This document shows positions 40,384 through 48,648 of a DNA stretch of 55,012 bases, one piece after another. The DNA is from Westiellopsis prolifica IICB1. GTDB lineage: Bacteria > Cyanobacteriota > Cyanobacteriia > Cyanobacteriales > Nostocaceae. The translations under genes were made by a program, and so were the position numbers. The stretch covers positions 2,701,396 to 2,756,407 of the forward strand of contig NZ_NAPS01000001.1 in NCBI RefSeq assembly GCF_004323185.1, in the 5' to 3' direction. Positions within the stretch are counted from its first letter, which is position 1. Each line of letters opens with the position of its first letter. The notes below the pieces were generated by a model. It ran no database searches, was not told where the DNA came from, and was given only the letters and a program-made list of their open reading frames with translations.

Positions 40384-41262
40384 CTATGGACTCTTGACTA
40401 TATCAACAAAATATAACTTTTCGTCTTGAGGAACTTCATGTTCGACAACAAAAACATGAGAGTGGAGATTAGCAATAATTTGTTTACCTTGCTGTGTCAG
40501 AGCTAGATAACGTAGTGCATCTTGGATATATGGGTAGACTCCATGCCAGTAGAATTTAGCATAATTCTTGCGTAAGTCAGCAGGTGTTTGGTAGCCCAAA
40601 ACCTTATTTATACCAGTTTCTTCAAATTCGTAAAATAAAGAAGTAATCTTTTTTAAGTAGCGGGGATCGCTTAATTGTCCAATTAAATCAGCAGCACGAA
40701 CCAAGCCTGCATAGTTATTTGTACATTGATGATCCTCAGCAGCAGGTACTGGAAAGCGAGTCAATTCAATATTGGTCTTAATAGCTTCAGAGTCTATTAA
40801 TTTGTGACCACCAAAGCGCTCATCAATAAAAAGTTTTGCTCTATCTACATGATAAGGAGTCAAACTAGCATCAGAAGCCCCAGAAGGGAGAGAAATCATT
40901 TTGTGATCTTTACCTGTAGCATACAAGGCTTTTTCCTCACGGTCTTCTCGACACACGCCTTTGACATAACCAATGTCATGACACAATAGGGAAATAATAA
41001 AGTGCAGCCAGTCTTCACTAGAAACACCTCCTTCTCGAATGTGTTTGCCGCGTAAGATTTCTTGTCCTACTAAAGTCACAAGAATTGAGTGTTCTACATT
41101 ATGATACAGGGCGTCACTGTTGGCAATGTTTTCTAAAGCCATGTTTCCCGCCCAAGCAATTATGTCTTGATAATCGGTTTTGAAGCAGCCGTAGGTACGA
41201 CGGTAGCCTTCTCGAATTTGTCCTACAAAAGCATCTATTAATATTTCTGTGGCATTGAACAT
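40384..41262 (-). CDS. HD-domain metal-dependent phosphohydrolase
   Basis: This 292-aa protein has the HD superfamily metal site. The first His is in LYHNVEHSILVTLVGQEIL (about 52-70), the HD pair in ISLLCHDIGYVKG (about 90-102), and later DRAKLFIDERFGG and RAADLIGQLSDPRYL (about 188-202, with the final Asp). Relatives are nucleotide or cyclic-nucleotide phosphodiesterases. The length is typical for a stand-alone member. Its last codons run into a GACTCTTGACTAT repeat. The substrate is unknown. Confidence 0.85.
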   Translation of the reverse strand: MFNATEILIDAFVGQIREGYRRTYGCFKTDYQDIIAWAGNMALENIANSDALYHNVEHSILVTLVGQEILRGKHIREGGVSSEDWLHFIISLLCHDIGYVKGVCREDREEKALYATGKDHKMISLPSGASDASLTPYHVDRAKLFIDERFGGHKLIDSEAIKTNIELTRFPVPAAEDHQCTNNYAGLVRAADLIGQLSDPRYLKKITSLFYEFEETGINKVLGYQTPADLRKNYAKFYWHGVYPYIQDALRYLALTQQGKQIIANLHSHVFVVEHEVPQDEKLYFVDIVKSP

Positions 41263-41924
41263 ACTAGTTACTCAGTCGGAAAACTAAAATTACTGATGCA
41301 TTTATACCAAAATAGCCAAACACCTTGGCGTGAATAAAATTAAGCATAATGCTCATGTCTTATTGTAGTGATGATCACAGATTGGACTGAAATAATATCA
41401 ATATAGTTACATCACAATCAAATCAAAATCAGTGATTGCTGCTGCTATTATGCATGGCACAATTAATGGAGTTGCTGTACTTCCTATTTGACTGATTAAG
41501 AGAGGAAACGATTTAACAGTTGGTATTGGTGGTTTGGCAGGATTTCTTGCGATCGCGATCGTAATTATATGTCTTTTCGCTTACGATTATTTTTTAGCTA
41601 AAGAGCCTTTAATGTCAAAGTGAAGGTTGTTTCGCTGTAAACTTTCAAGTCTGGTTCTGAAGCCGAGCATGGGGGGTGGCTCCGATGCTTAAGTAAATCT
41701 TAAGAATAAAAATCATAAATTTTATTTTTACTTAATAAGTGACATTTCAAAAATTATAGGTTTAGATATTATTTACAAATTTGAGGCAAAGTCACTAAGT
41801 ATTACTACGGAAGTGATGATTTTTGCCTTCAGAAGTTTTTCTGTATGAGGAAAAAACCAAGGTTTTATTCATAAATAAAACCTCATTTTTTGCTGCCAAA
41901 AAAATTAAATACGAATTCATGACG
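41263..41924. other. intergenic region upstream of the ethylene-forming-enzyme homologue
   Basis: It contains the CPBP remnant (41432-41623) and about 300 bp leading to the EFE-like gene. A TGACATTTC / TATAGG pair near 41741-41760 could be a weak promoter, but I cannot support it strongly. No NtcA-type GTA-N8-TAC site was seen. Confidence 0.4.
41432..41623 (+). pseudogene. CPBP-family intramembrane protease remnant (C-terminal)
   Basis: An in-frame GTG at 41432 opens a run of 63 codons encoding VIAAAIMHGTINGVAVLPI, then a TGA, then LIKRGNDLTVGIGGLAGFLA and a hydrophobic end LAIAIVIICLFAYDYFL. The HGTxN pattern followed by a membrane helix is how CPBP (Abi) proteases end. The internal TGA and the missing first 200 residues mark it as a dead fragment. 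Confidence 0.6.
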
Positions 41925-43007
41925 ATGACTAATTTGCAAACTTTCTACCTACCCAAATCCATTACTGCAACTCAATCCAATATTGACTTAGGACACCAAA
42001 TGATTCAGTCCTGGAGGACTGATGGAATCTTTCAAATAGCGACTAGCACAATACAGGATAGAAAAGTCCAGAATGCATTTGAAGCCAGTAGAAGGTTCTT
42101 TCGTATGCCGTTGGGGTTCAAATCCCAACGCATCAGTGATCTTACCTATAGCGGCTATATTGCTTCAGGCGAGGAAATCACAGCAGGAGAATCGGATTAT
42201 TCCGAGATATTTACTCTCTGCAAAGATGTTCCCTTAGATGATGTATGTGTACAAAAGCAATGGCCATGTCATGGACCAGTACCTTGGCCGAATCATGATT
42301 ACCAGCAAAACATGACAATATTCATGGATGAACTGGGCTTGATAGGTGAGAAGTTACTGAAACTGGTAGCTTTGGGCTTGGAAGTTGACATGAATACTTT
42401 TGATTTCACGCTCAATGGTTGGCACCACATGCGTGTCTTGCGATTCCCACCAATTTCAAAAAAATCGGCGAGGGGAATCGGCGCACACACTGATTATGGA
42501 CTATTGGTGATTGCAGCTCAGGATGATGCCGGTGGTTTGTATGTACGTCCTCCAGTGGAAGGAGAACAGAGAAACCGGAATTGGCGTTCAGATGAAAGCT
42601 CCGCAGGTATGTATGAAAATGAGGAACCCTGGACTTTTGTGAAGCCTGTACCAAATGTACTGACGGTATTTCCTGGTGATATCCTTCAGTTCATGACTAA
42701 TGGCTACCTACTCTCAACTCCACATAAAGTCAGGCTGAATACAAGAGAGCGATTTGCTTTAGCGTACTTTCATGAACCAAATTTCAACGCTTGTGTCCGT
42801 CCTCTGTCTAATCCATCAAGCAATGAATATATTCACTACGGAACGCACTTTACTAACATGTTCATGAGGTGTTATCCAGACCGAATCACGACACGGCGTA
42901 TTCAGGACGAAGACCGCTTATCAGTTTTGGCTCTTTTAAGGAATCAAGCTTTAGCTAATACCTACTCATTTCGTGAAGCTAGAAGCTACCAGTCAAGCCA
43001 GAGATAG
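41925..43007 (+). CDS. efe: ethylene-forming enzyme (2-oxoglutarate/L-arginine-dependent) homologue
   Basis: This 360-aa Fe(II)/2-oxoglutarate oxygenase begins MTNLQTFYLP; Pseudomonas syringae EFE begins MTNLQTFELP. Upstream in-frame starts exist at 41919 and 41823. From memory the two are well over half identical, in long blocks such as WPCHGPVPWPN, GIGAHTDYGLLVIAAQDD and FTNMFMRCYPDRITT. Functional residues align with a one-residue shift: iron ligands H188, D190 and H267, 2-oxoglutarate Arg R276, L-Arg-site E84, R170, Y191 and R315, and F282. In Pseudomonas, EFE turns 2-oxoglutarate into ethylene plus CO2 and also hydroxylates L-arginine. The gene is monocistronic, between a CPBP remnant and a REP copy, with cyanobacterial codon use. 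Confidence 0.93.
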   Translation: MTNLQTFYLPKSITATQSNIDLGHQMIQSWRTDGIFQIATSTIQDRKVQNAFEASRRFFRMPLGFKSQRISDLTYSGYIASGEEITAGESDYSEIFTLCKDVPLDDVCVQKQWPCHGPVPWPNHDYQQNMTIFMDELGLIGEKLLKLVALGLEVDMNTFDFTLNGWHHMRVLRFPPISKKSARGIGAHTDYGLLVIAAQDDAGGLYVRPPVEGEQRNRNWRSDESSAGMYENEEPWTFVKPVPNVLTVFPGDILQFMTNGYLLSTPHKVRLNTRERFALAYFHEPNFNACVRPLSNPSSNEYIHYGTHFTNMFMRCYPDRITTRRIQDEDRLSVLALLRNQALANTYSFREARSYQSSQR

Positions 43008-43064
43008 ATTTAAAGATGCGTTAACACCTTGGTCTACAGTCAGCGCTATTTCATTCTCATCCAG

Positions 43065-43118
43065 CCCGCCTCAGAATCAATTCTGAGGCTAGTAGCAAAA
43101 CTCGGTTAAAACCGACTG
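43065..43118. repeat. REP-like palindromic module (same family as 14813-15815)
   Basis: CCCGCCTCAGAATCAATTCTGAGG (palindrome at 43069-43088) is followed by GCTAGTAGCAAAACTCGGTTAAAACCGAC. These are the same modules that flank the transposase at 15 kb. It lies between the convergent EFE-like gene and cnfR. Confidence 0.8.
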
Positions 43119-43145
43119 TTGAGTCTATAATGCATCTTGCTAAAT

Positions 43146-44738
43146 TCAGGCCGAATTCAAACCCAACACCTTACGTAAAACTACTTGGTCTTCTAATTTA
43201 ACCTTCAAGCGACCTTTTTCAATATCGCGAATCCAACTTTGACTTTTACCTGCGAGTTTAGCTAAATCTCTTTGGGAGAGATTGAGGTTTTTGCGCGCCC
43301 GTAAAATTTGTTCGCCCAGTAAATCACCAGTCGTTTTGATTTTTCTTTTGTTTTTTGTGATTCGTTGCTTTTTTTCTGAGTCAACTGTTTGCTTCTCCCA
43401 GTCTGGTGGTAGGCTGAAAGATAAAATTCGGGCGTTCATCAACAAATTCCACTTACCACGGGGGCTGACGTCTGTCAAACGTGATGTACCGCTACCGTCA
43501 TTAATCCAAAATTCTAGTGCTTCGTCTGGGTCTTCGGGAATATCAACCAGTCTCGCCCACAAAGGTTGGATTGTTGGCGGGTAGGTGACTGGATCAAATT
43601 CTGATTTCATCCCGTGGTGATTGAGAACTTCTAAATCATGTTCAAAAGTCCGCAACAGGCGTTTGCGTTCTTCTCTTTGGCGACATGCTTGAGCAATTTT
43701 CTCCTCACCATAAGCGACGCGCATCAATGTCGGAACTGTAATCCGTTGAGCGGCACCCATTTTGGTTTTAAATAGTAACCACAGCATTAATCGTGCTGTA
43801 CCTTCGTGTTGTTGCCAAATACTCATAACTGTGGTTAATAGAGATTTTGGCAGGCTACCGTATTGATAAAACGCAGTTCGTTCTTTACATGCTTGTTTGT
43901 TGAGGAAATACTGCGCCCAGATTCCAGCTCGAATTTTGAAGGTTAAGCCAACAAGATATTTACATCCAAGATTATCTTCTTGGAAGTGGCGTTGAACTTG
44001 GACTAGTTCCCACAAACGGCTTGGTTGTAGAGAGAATCCTTTGAGCATACCTTGCTGGGGCCAGTCGATGGAAACGACAAGTGAGCAAGCTTGCTGAATT
44101 AAGTTGTTAATCAAAGTCAGCTTGACATTTTTGCTTAAGTCCTTGCGCTTTTCTAAGCCCAAGTATTTCTCAATTTGTCGTTCATCAATAGTAAACTCTT
44201 GTTCCCAAGGTCGGTCTTGGGTTGTTGCATAAGCTGCAAAAATCAGATGTAAACAAGCGGATCTGATATCTAGTGTCTCTATTGCTGCTAATTCTGTGAC
44301 AAGTTCACTGCTTTGGGGTGATTTGCTCAGATGAAATGCGATCGCCCCTTTTCCTTGATTGACTTGGCGACGATAGCACAAATTTCCTTGTTCATCTGTT
44401 TGCCAAGGTAATGATGTTCGTTGGGAGAGCAAATTGCAAGCTTCCCAAATCACAATTGCTGAAGCAAAGGGGTTACTCTTACCGTTGGAAAATAAATCTG
44501 GACTAGTTACCTCGCGTAAATCAACTTTGCATCTTCCCCTTTTGGCGTGCCAAGGTATGGGAGAATTGGTTGGGCAAGCTACCACACATTGTGGTTCAGG
44601 ATAGTAACCCTCACAGTTGTTACAAAGACAAGGGTCAATCCAATATTCATCGTTTTCAAGTTTAATAGCACCTGTAGGACATTGAGGACGGCAGTTGTCA
44701 CATCCAACGCAACTATTATTAGGTATTGTGTAAGGCAT
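43146..44738 (-). CDS. cnfR: nitrogenase transcriptional activator CnfR/PatB (ferredoxin-HTH fusion)
   Basis: This 530-aa protein fuses an N-terminal bacterial ferredoxin domain (two 4Fe-4S Cys sets: C10, C13, C16, C20 and C37, C39, C42, C51/C55) to a C-terminal HTH of XRE type (SQRDLAKLAGKSQSWIRDIE, about 487-506). About 400 residues lie between them. This is the CnfR (PatB) architecture and length. In cyanobacteria CnfR switches on nif genes under micro-oxic conditions, and PatB mutants affect heterocysts. Its divergent neighbour is fdxB, followed by cox genes, as I remember from Anabaena. Paralogues exist, so PatB versus CnfR2 cannot be settled here. Confidence 0.9.
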   Translation of the reverse strand: MPYTIPNNSCVGCDNCRPQCPTGAIKLENDEYWIDPCLCNNCEGYYPEPQCVVACPTNSPIPWHAKRGRCKVDLREVTSPDLFSNGKSNPFASAIVIWEACNLLSQRTSLPWQTDEQGNLCYRRQVNQGKGAIAFHLSKSPQSSELVTELAAIETLDIRSACLHLIFAAYATTQDRPWEQEFTIDERQIEKYLGLEKRKDLSKNVKLTLINNLIQQACSLVVSIDWPQQGMLKGFSLQPSRLWELVQVQRHFQEDNLGCKYLVGLTFKIRAGIWAQYFLNKQACKERTAFYQYGSLPKSLLTTVMSIWQQHEGTARLMLWLLFKTKMGAAQRITVPTLMRVAYGEEKIAQACRQREERKRLLRTFEHDLEVLNHHGMKSEFDPVTYPPTIQPLWARLVDIPEDPDEALEFWINDGSGTSRLTDVSPRGKWNLLMNARILSFSLPPDWEKQTVDSEKKQRITKNKRKIKTTGDLLGEQILRARKNLNLSQRDLAKLAGKSQSWIRDIEKGRLKVKLEDQVVLRKVLGLNSA

Positions 44739-45439
44739 AAGGCTATTGCCAATGTACTCGTTGAGATGTCTGGCTCGGATTTCCCCTGGATGTGTCCCCT
44801 CTTTTCACCACTCACAACCACACAATTCGGGCAACACTATAAATTGTTATTGCCGTACTCACCACCCACATCTATCTTCGGACTTTCCATCCAATTGAAA
44901 GTTACTCTATGCTCATAACCTAGCCGAGCCTTATTAAATTCTTAATTATCTATACTTTTCACAGATATTGTTGTAGGTTTGTTCATCATGAGCGAAAGAT
45001 AAATTTTGTTAATTTTTTGATTTTCAGTAATTTCCACTCTGTTTATTGCTCAACAAAACCTGTTGTAGAAATTTGTTTGTTGTTTGAGCAACACTCCCCA
45101 ACTCAGAAATACTGTATAAGCAATACAGTTAAGTTAAGGGTAAAGAGTAAGGGGTAAAAGAATTCCTTTATTCCTTGAACCCTGTCCCTTTAATCTTTTT
45201 CCTATTAGGACTCTGAGATAATTATATGCTTATCCAAATCATATCAACTGTATGGACATTTGCATAACATCTTCCTTATGGCGGGTAGTTTGTGTCAGAG
45301 CAATTTTATATTTGACACGAAGATACGTGTTTGAATATTTCACCCATCTTGGGAAATAGGATTATTAATAATATTAATATTTAACAAAAATTATTATCTG
45401 TTAATTGGTTTACATTTTTAGTTGTTTTTCATCAAAAAC

Positions 45440-45474
45440 CAGATCCCCGACTTCTTTAAGAAGTTGGGGATCTG
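45440..45474. repeat. CCCCGACTT hairpin repeat
   Basis: Arms CAGATCCCCGACTTCTT and AAGAAGTTGGGGATCTG are nearly perfect inverted repeats around a 1-3-base loop, in the cnfR-fdxB spacer. Confidence 0.8.
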
Positions 45475-45656
45475 GAACATTTCTGTATCTCTTAATACTT
45501 TATATAGCTTTTTGATTTTATTGATATTTACTGCAAATGAATATCATCTTTGTTGTTGAATTTAAAATGCTGAAAATATAATAATCGTAGTTTATTGTTC
45601 ATGATTTATTATTGATATATAGCAATTGTATATGATTTGTGATTATCGCAGAGCTT

Positions 45657-45690
45657 AGAACCCCGACTTATCAACATAAGTCGGGGTTCT
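45657..45690. repeat. CCCCGACTT hairpin repeat
   Basis: Arms AGAACCCCGACTTAT and ATAAGTCGGGGTTCT surround a short loop. The stem with a following TTGTCTTTTATT could end transcripts, but its family also occurs elsewhere. Confidence 0.8.
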
Positions 45691-45890
45691 TGTCTTTTAT
45701 TAAATGTTATTAGCAAAGAATTTCATCTAGATTTAAAAGATAGTAAACAACCCAATAAATGTTGCAAAGTTATGGAATTTTGACTATGTAAATCGTTAGA
45801 TTTGAACATTAAAAAAAGCTAATTACAGTTATGTTAGTATGAGCGTTAAAGCGCCAATCTAGTTGTAGATGAATTCTGGAAGGTAAGTTC

Positions 45891-46184
45891 ATGGCAGTAC
45901 TCACAGGATTGACATTTGGTGGTAAAACTTGGACACCCAAATTTGCACAATCAATTGATGAACACAAATGCATCGGCTGTGGCAGATGCTTTAAAATTTG
46001 CGGACATGATGTGTTGGTATTAAGACCAATGAATGAAGAGGGTGAATTTGTAGATGATGAAGATGATGATGAAATCGAAAAGAAAGTGATGACAGTTGCT
46101 CATCCAGAAAATTGTATTGGCTGTGGTGCTTGTTCTAGAATTTGCTCGAAAAACTGTTACACTCATGTTGAATTGAATAACTAA
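45891..46184 (+). CDS. fdxB: nif-associated 2[4Fe-4S] ferredoxin III
   Basis: This 97-aa ferredoxin has two cysteine sets: C27, C30, C33, C37 ([11 protein letters not shown]) and C75, C78, C81, C85 ([11 protein letters not shown]). An extra C89 and a very acidic loop ([11 protein letters not shown]) lie between the sets. The [18 protein letters not shown] start and the acidic loop are hallmarks of FdxB, which co-occurs with nif genes and probably feeds electrons to nitrogenase or to cofactor assembly. A GGAAGG ribosome-binding site precedes the ATG. It is divergent from cnfR and likely to be controlled by it. Confidence 0.93.
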   Translation: MAVLTGLTFGGKTWTPKFAQSIDEHKCIGCGRCFKICGHDVLVLRPMNEEGEFVDDEDDDEIEKKVMTVAHPENCIGCGACSRICSKNCYTHVELNN

Positions 46185-46527
46185 GTAAGTAAGTTGGCAC
46201 AAATGTTCCAGACGTGCCATAGCAGGTTTGGTACTAGTTGGGGTCGTCATTTGTCAAAAGTCATTTGTCATTGGTAAGGGTTTGGTACATGTCTACTTTT
46301 TGTAACATCCCTATATTCCTTTCCGCCGACTTAGTTAGAAATCATGAACTTGTTTATTGATACTTAGGAAATGAGATTTTGTTGTTTAAGGCGAGTTCTT
46401 TGTCAAAAAAGGAACTGTTTATCAAGGAAATAAGTTCAATAGAAAAAGATAAGTAGAGGGGATTTCTCTATATTTATAGGGAATTTATAAGTAAATCGGC
46501 ACAAATCAAACTAACTAGTTGAGGTTG

Positions 46528-46585
46528 TCATTGGTCATTGGTCATTGGTCATTGGTCATTGGTTATTGGTTATTGGTTATTAGAG
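46528..46585. repeat. GTCATTG/GTTATTG heptamer array
   Basis: Four GTCATTG and three GTTATTG units in tandem abut the AGACGCGAGTAACATCGCGTCT palindrome, an arrangement also seen at 12597 and 25500. Confidence 0.9.
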
Positions 46586-47038
46586 ACGCGAGTAACATCG
46601 CGTCTGTACAATAGTCATTGGTCATTTTTAGGTATGCTTACTTTTCGGTAAATAGTTATTGGTGAACAGATCTGTGTAAGCTAAATGTGAATTATTAACT
46701 AATTAAATTTGGCTAATTAGATAAAATTGTTTGACTAAATTAAAAGTAATTTTTATTGAACGTTGCTCATAATCCAATTTAATTGATTAAAATATTTTGG
46801 AAATCAACAGAAGTTAAAACAAGTTTAAATTATCCCCACATAGATAATTAAAAGCCGACAATTGAGAAGTAAGATAAATTGGGTTTTATTGGTTTTGTGT
46901 TTAAGATAAAACCCATGTCACAACAAGTGAAAAGTCAAAAGTAAAAAGACAAAAAACAAATTATATTTAGTTCTCAAAAAGCTGGAAGTTCACTATGAAC
47001 CTTTGACCGATATCCTTAATGGTAAAAGCCGTAAAGTC

Positions 47039-47198
47039 GGGAACATCCCAAATGTTCAAAAAACCCTACGATTGAAATCGCAGTCTCATAGCTAAAGTCT
47101 GCTTAAGCAGACTGCTTGATTTATTTGAGTTGTATGAAGACGACTTGTGCTATTAGCTAAGGGTTTAAACCTATATTGAAAAAAATGGGATGCTCCCC
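47039..47198. repeat. 160-bp MITE-like element
   Basis: The ends GGGAACATCCCA (47039-47050) and TGGGATGCTCCCC (47186-47198) are imperfect inverted repeats. Inside are paired ACCCTACGATTGAAATCGCA / AGCTAAGGGTTTAAACC and a perfect palindrome GTCTGCTTAAGCAGAC. There is no gene inside. This is a non-autonomous element by architecture. Confidence 0.55.
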
Positions 47199-47374
47199 CA
47201 AATTCCATAGGGAACCAATCCAAAATCCAAAATCTAAAATTGGATGACTCTACAAATCGGTTCAGATAATAGTGCCATAACCATTGCCTGCTTTTTACTT
47301 TTTACTTTTTACTTTTAGCTTTTAACTGGAAACTTAGCGACGGTTACACCTGGAACGACGTTATCCCGAAATGT

Positions 47375-48349
47375 ATGCAACAAATTCCTGTTTCACTGTT
47401 AACCTTAGTTGCTGGGGTATTAATCACACTCTTCAGCCTTTGGGTAGGTCAGCACCATAGTCTACTACCAATTCAGGCATCGGAACAAGCGCCTTTAGTA
47501 GACGGTTTTTTCAATGTGATGCTGATTATTGCTACTGCTTTATTTGTGGTAGTTGAAGGAACGATTTTGATTTTTTTGGTGATGTTTCGTCGCCGTAAAG
47601 GTGATGATACAGATGGTGCGCCCATTGAGGGTAATTTACCTTTAGAAGTCTTTTGGACAGCAATCCCTACTGTAATAGTTCTGGGTTTGGGGATTTACAG
47701 TGTCGATGTTTATAGCAGAATGGGAGGGTTAGAACCGGGTGGTCATAGCCACACTCCAGTTCATGTTACCCACCAGATGCCAGGAAGTGCAATTGCTGCA
47801 ACTCTGGGTGATGCTTCTGGAATGACACAACAAACAGCCACTTCAGTAAACGATGCCAATATTGGTATTGGTGCGGGTGCTAACGAACAAGGTAAATCAC
47901 CTGACTTAGTTGTTGATGTTACGGGAATGCAGTTTGCTTGGATTTTCAACTATCCTAATAGCGGTGTTACTGCTGGTGAGTTGCACGTACCAGTGGGTAC
48001 TGATGTACAACTCAACTTAGCCTCTACAGATGTGATTCACTCGTTTTGGGTACCACAATTCCGCCTCAAACAAGATGCAATTCCTGGTATTCCCACAAAA
48101 CTACGATTTGTTGCGACTAAAGTTGGTACATATCCTGTAGTTTGCACAGAACTGTGTGGTGGTTATCACGGTTCGATGAGATCACAAGTAGTAGTTCATA
48201 CACCTGAAGAATACGAAAGCTGGTTGACAGAAAATCGCATCGCTCAACAGCAACAAGGATTACAACAAGCTGTAGCAATTAACCCAGCAGAATTATCTGT
48301 ATCAGAATATCTCGCGCCCTATGCAAAGAAGATGGGGATCGGGGATTAG
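47375..48349 (+). CDS. coxB: cytochrome c oxidase subunit II
   Basis: This 324-aa subunit has two membrane helices (about 5-25 and 45-70) and a periplasmic/lumenal CuA domain. The CuA ligands are in DVIHSFWVPQ and C257, E259, C261, H265 and M268 (VCTELCGGYHGSM). It accepts electrons from cytochrome c or plastocyanin. The final codons read KKMGIGD and stop inside a GATCGGG heptamer array; relatives end in a longer, unrelated tail, so the array has probably cut the native C-terminus. It is first in a coxBAC operon and part of the nif-linked block. Confidence 0.95.
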   Translation: MQQIPVSLLTLVAGVLITLFSLWVGQHHSLLPIQASEQAPLVDGFFNVMLIIATALFVVVEGTILIFLVMFRRRKGDDTDGAPIEGNLPLEVFWTAIPTVIVLGLGIYSVDVYSRMGGLEPGGHSHTPVHVTHQMPGSAIAATLGDASGMTQQTATSVNDANIGIGAGANEQGKSPDLVVDVTGMQFAWIFNYPNSGVTAGELHVPVGTDVQLNLASTDVIHSFWVPQFRLKQDAIPGIPTKLRFVATKVGTYPVVCTELCGGYHGSMRSQVVVHTPEEYESWLTENRIAQQQQGLQQAVAINPAELSVSEYLAPYAKKMGIGD

Positions 48350-48648
48350 GGATCGGGGAGTGGGGAGTGTGGGAAGTGTGGGAAGTGTGGGAAGTGTGGG
48401 AAGTGTGGGAGTAGGGAACAGAGAGCAGGGAGACAAAGGAGAATAACCAATGCCCAATGCCCAATGACGCCAGGTGCTACAACGGAGGAGCCACTGCGGT
48501 GGACGGGTTTCCCGGCATAAAGCACGTGGCGTGGAACCTCCAAGGGCGCACTGGCTCCCCAATGCCCAATGCCCCATGCCCAATGCCCAATGCCCAATGC
48601 CCAATGCCCAATGCCCAATGCCCTGACAAATGACAGAGGACTAAAAAC
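48325..48648. repeat. heptamer and 9-mer arrays plus an inserted GC-rich palindromic element
   Basis: GATCGGG units (48331-48358) overlap the coxB end. They are followed by GGAAGTGTG 9-mers (about 48361-48412) and a CAATGCC heptamer array (48447-48466 and 48557-48621). The heptamer array is split by a roughly 90-bp GC-rich insert (48467-48557). All of this lies between coxB and coxA. Confidence 0.85.

Larger units (their letters stand above)
44739..45890. promoter_or_regulatory. divergent cnfR/fdxB intergenic region
   Basis: This 1.15-kb region must hold both promoters of a nif-linked gene pair. Visible content: AT-rich DNA, two CCCCGACTT hairpins (45440-45474 and 45657-45690), and an inverted pair of short runs near 45120-45200. 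No exact NtcA (GTA-N8-TAC) or other nif consensus was found by eye, and no extra gene is supported. Confidence 0.45.
46185..47374. other. repeat-rich spacer between fdxB and coxB
   Basis: These 1.19 kb contain GTCATTG heptamers (about 46251-46275 and 46528-46581), an AGACGCGAGTAACATCGCGTCT palindrome (46584-46605), a MITE-like element (47039-47198) and a TTTTTAC array (about 47291-47325) just before coxB. No protein gene is supported. The coxB promoter probably lies in the last 200 bp. Confidence 0.6.

Noticed and set aside
44739-45890. NtcA binding site before cnfR or fdxB
   Set aside because: Looked for GTA-N8-TAC and found no exact match by eye, so no operator is claimed.
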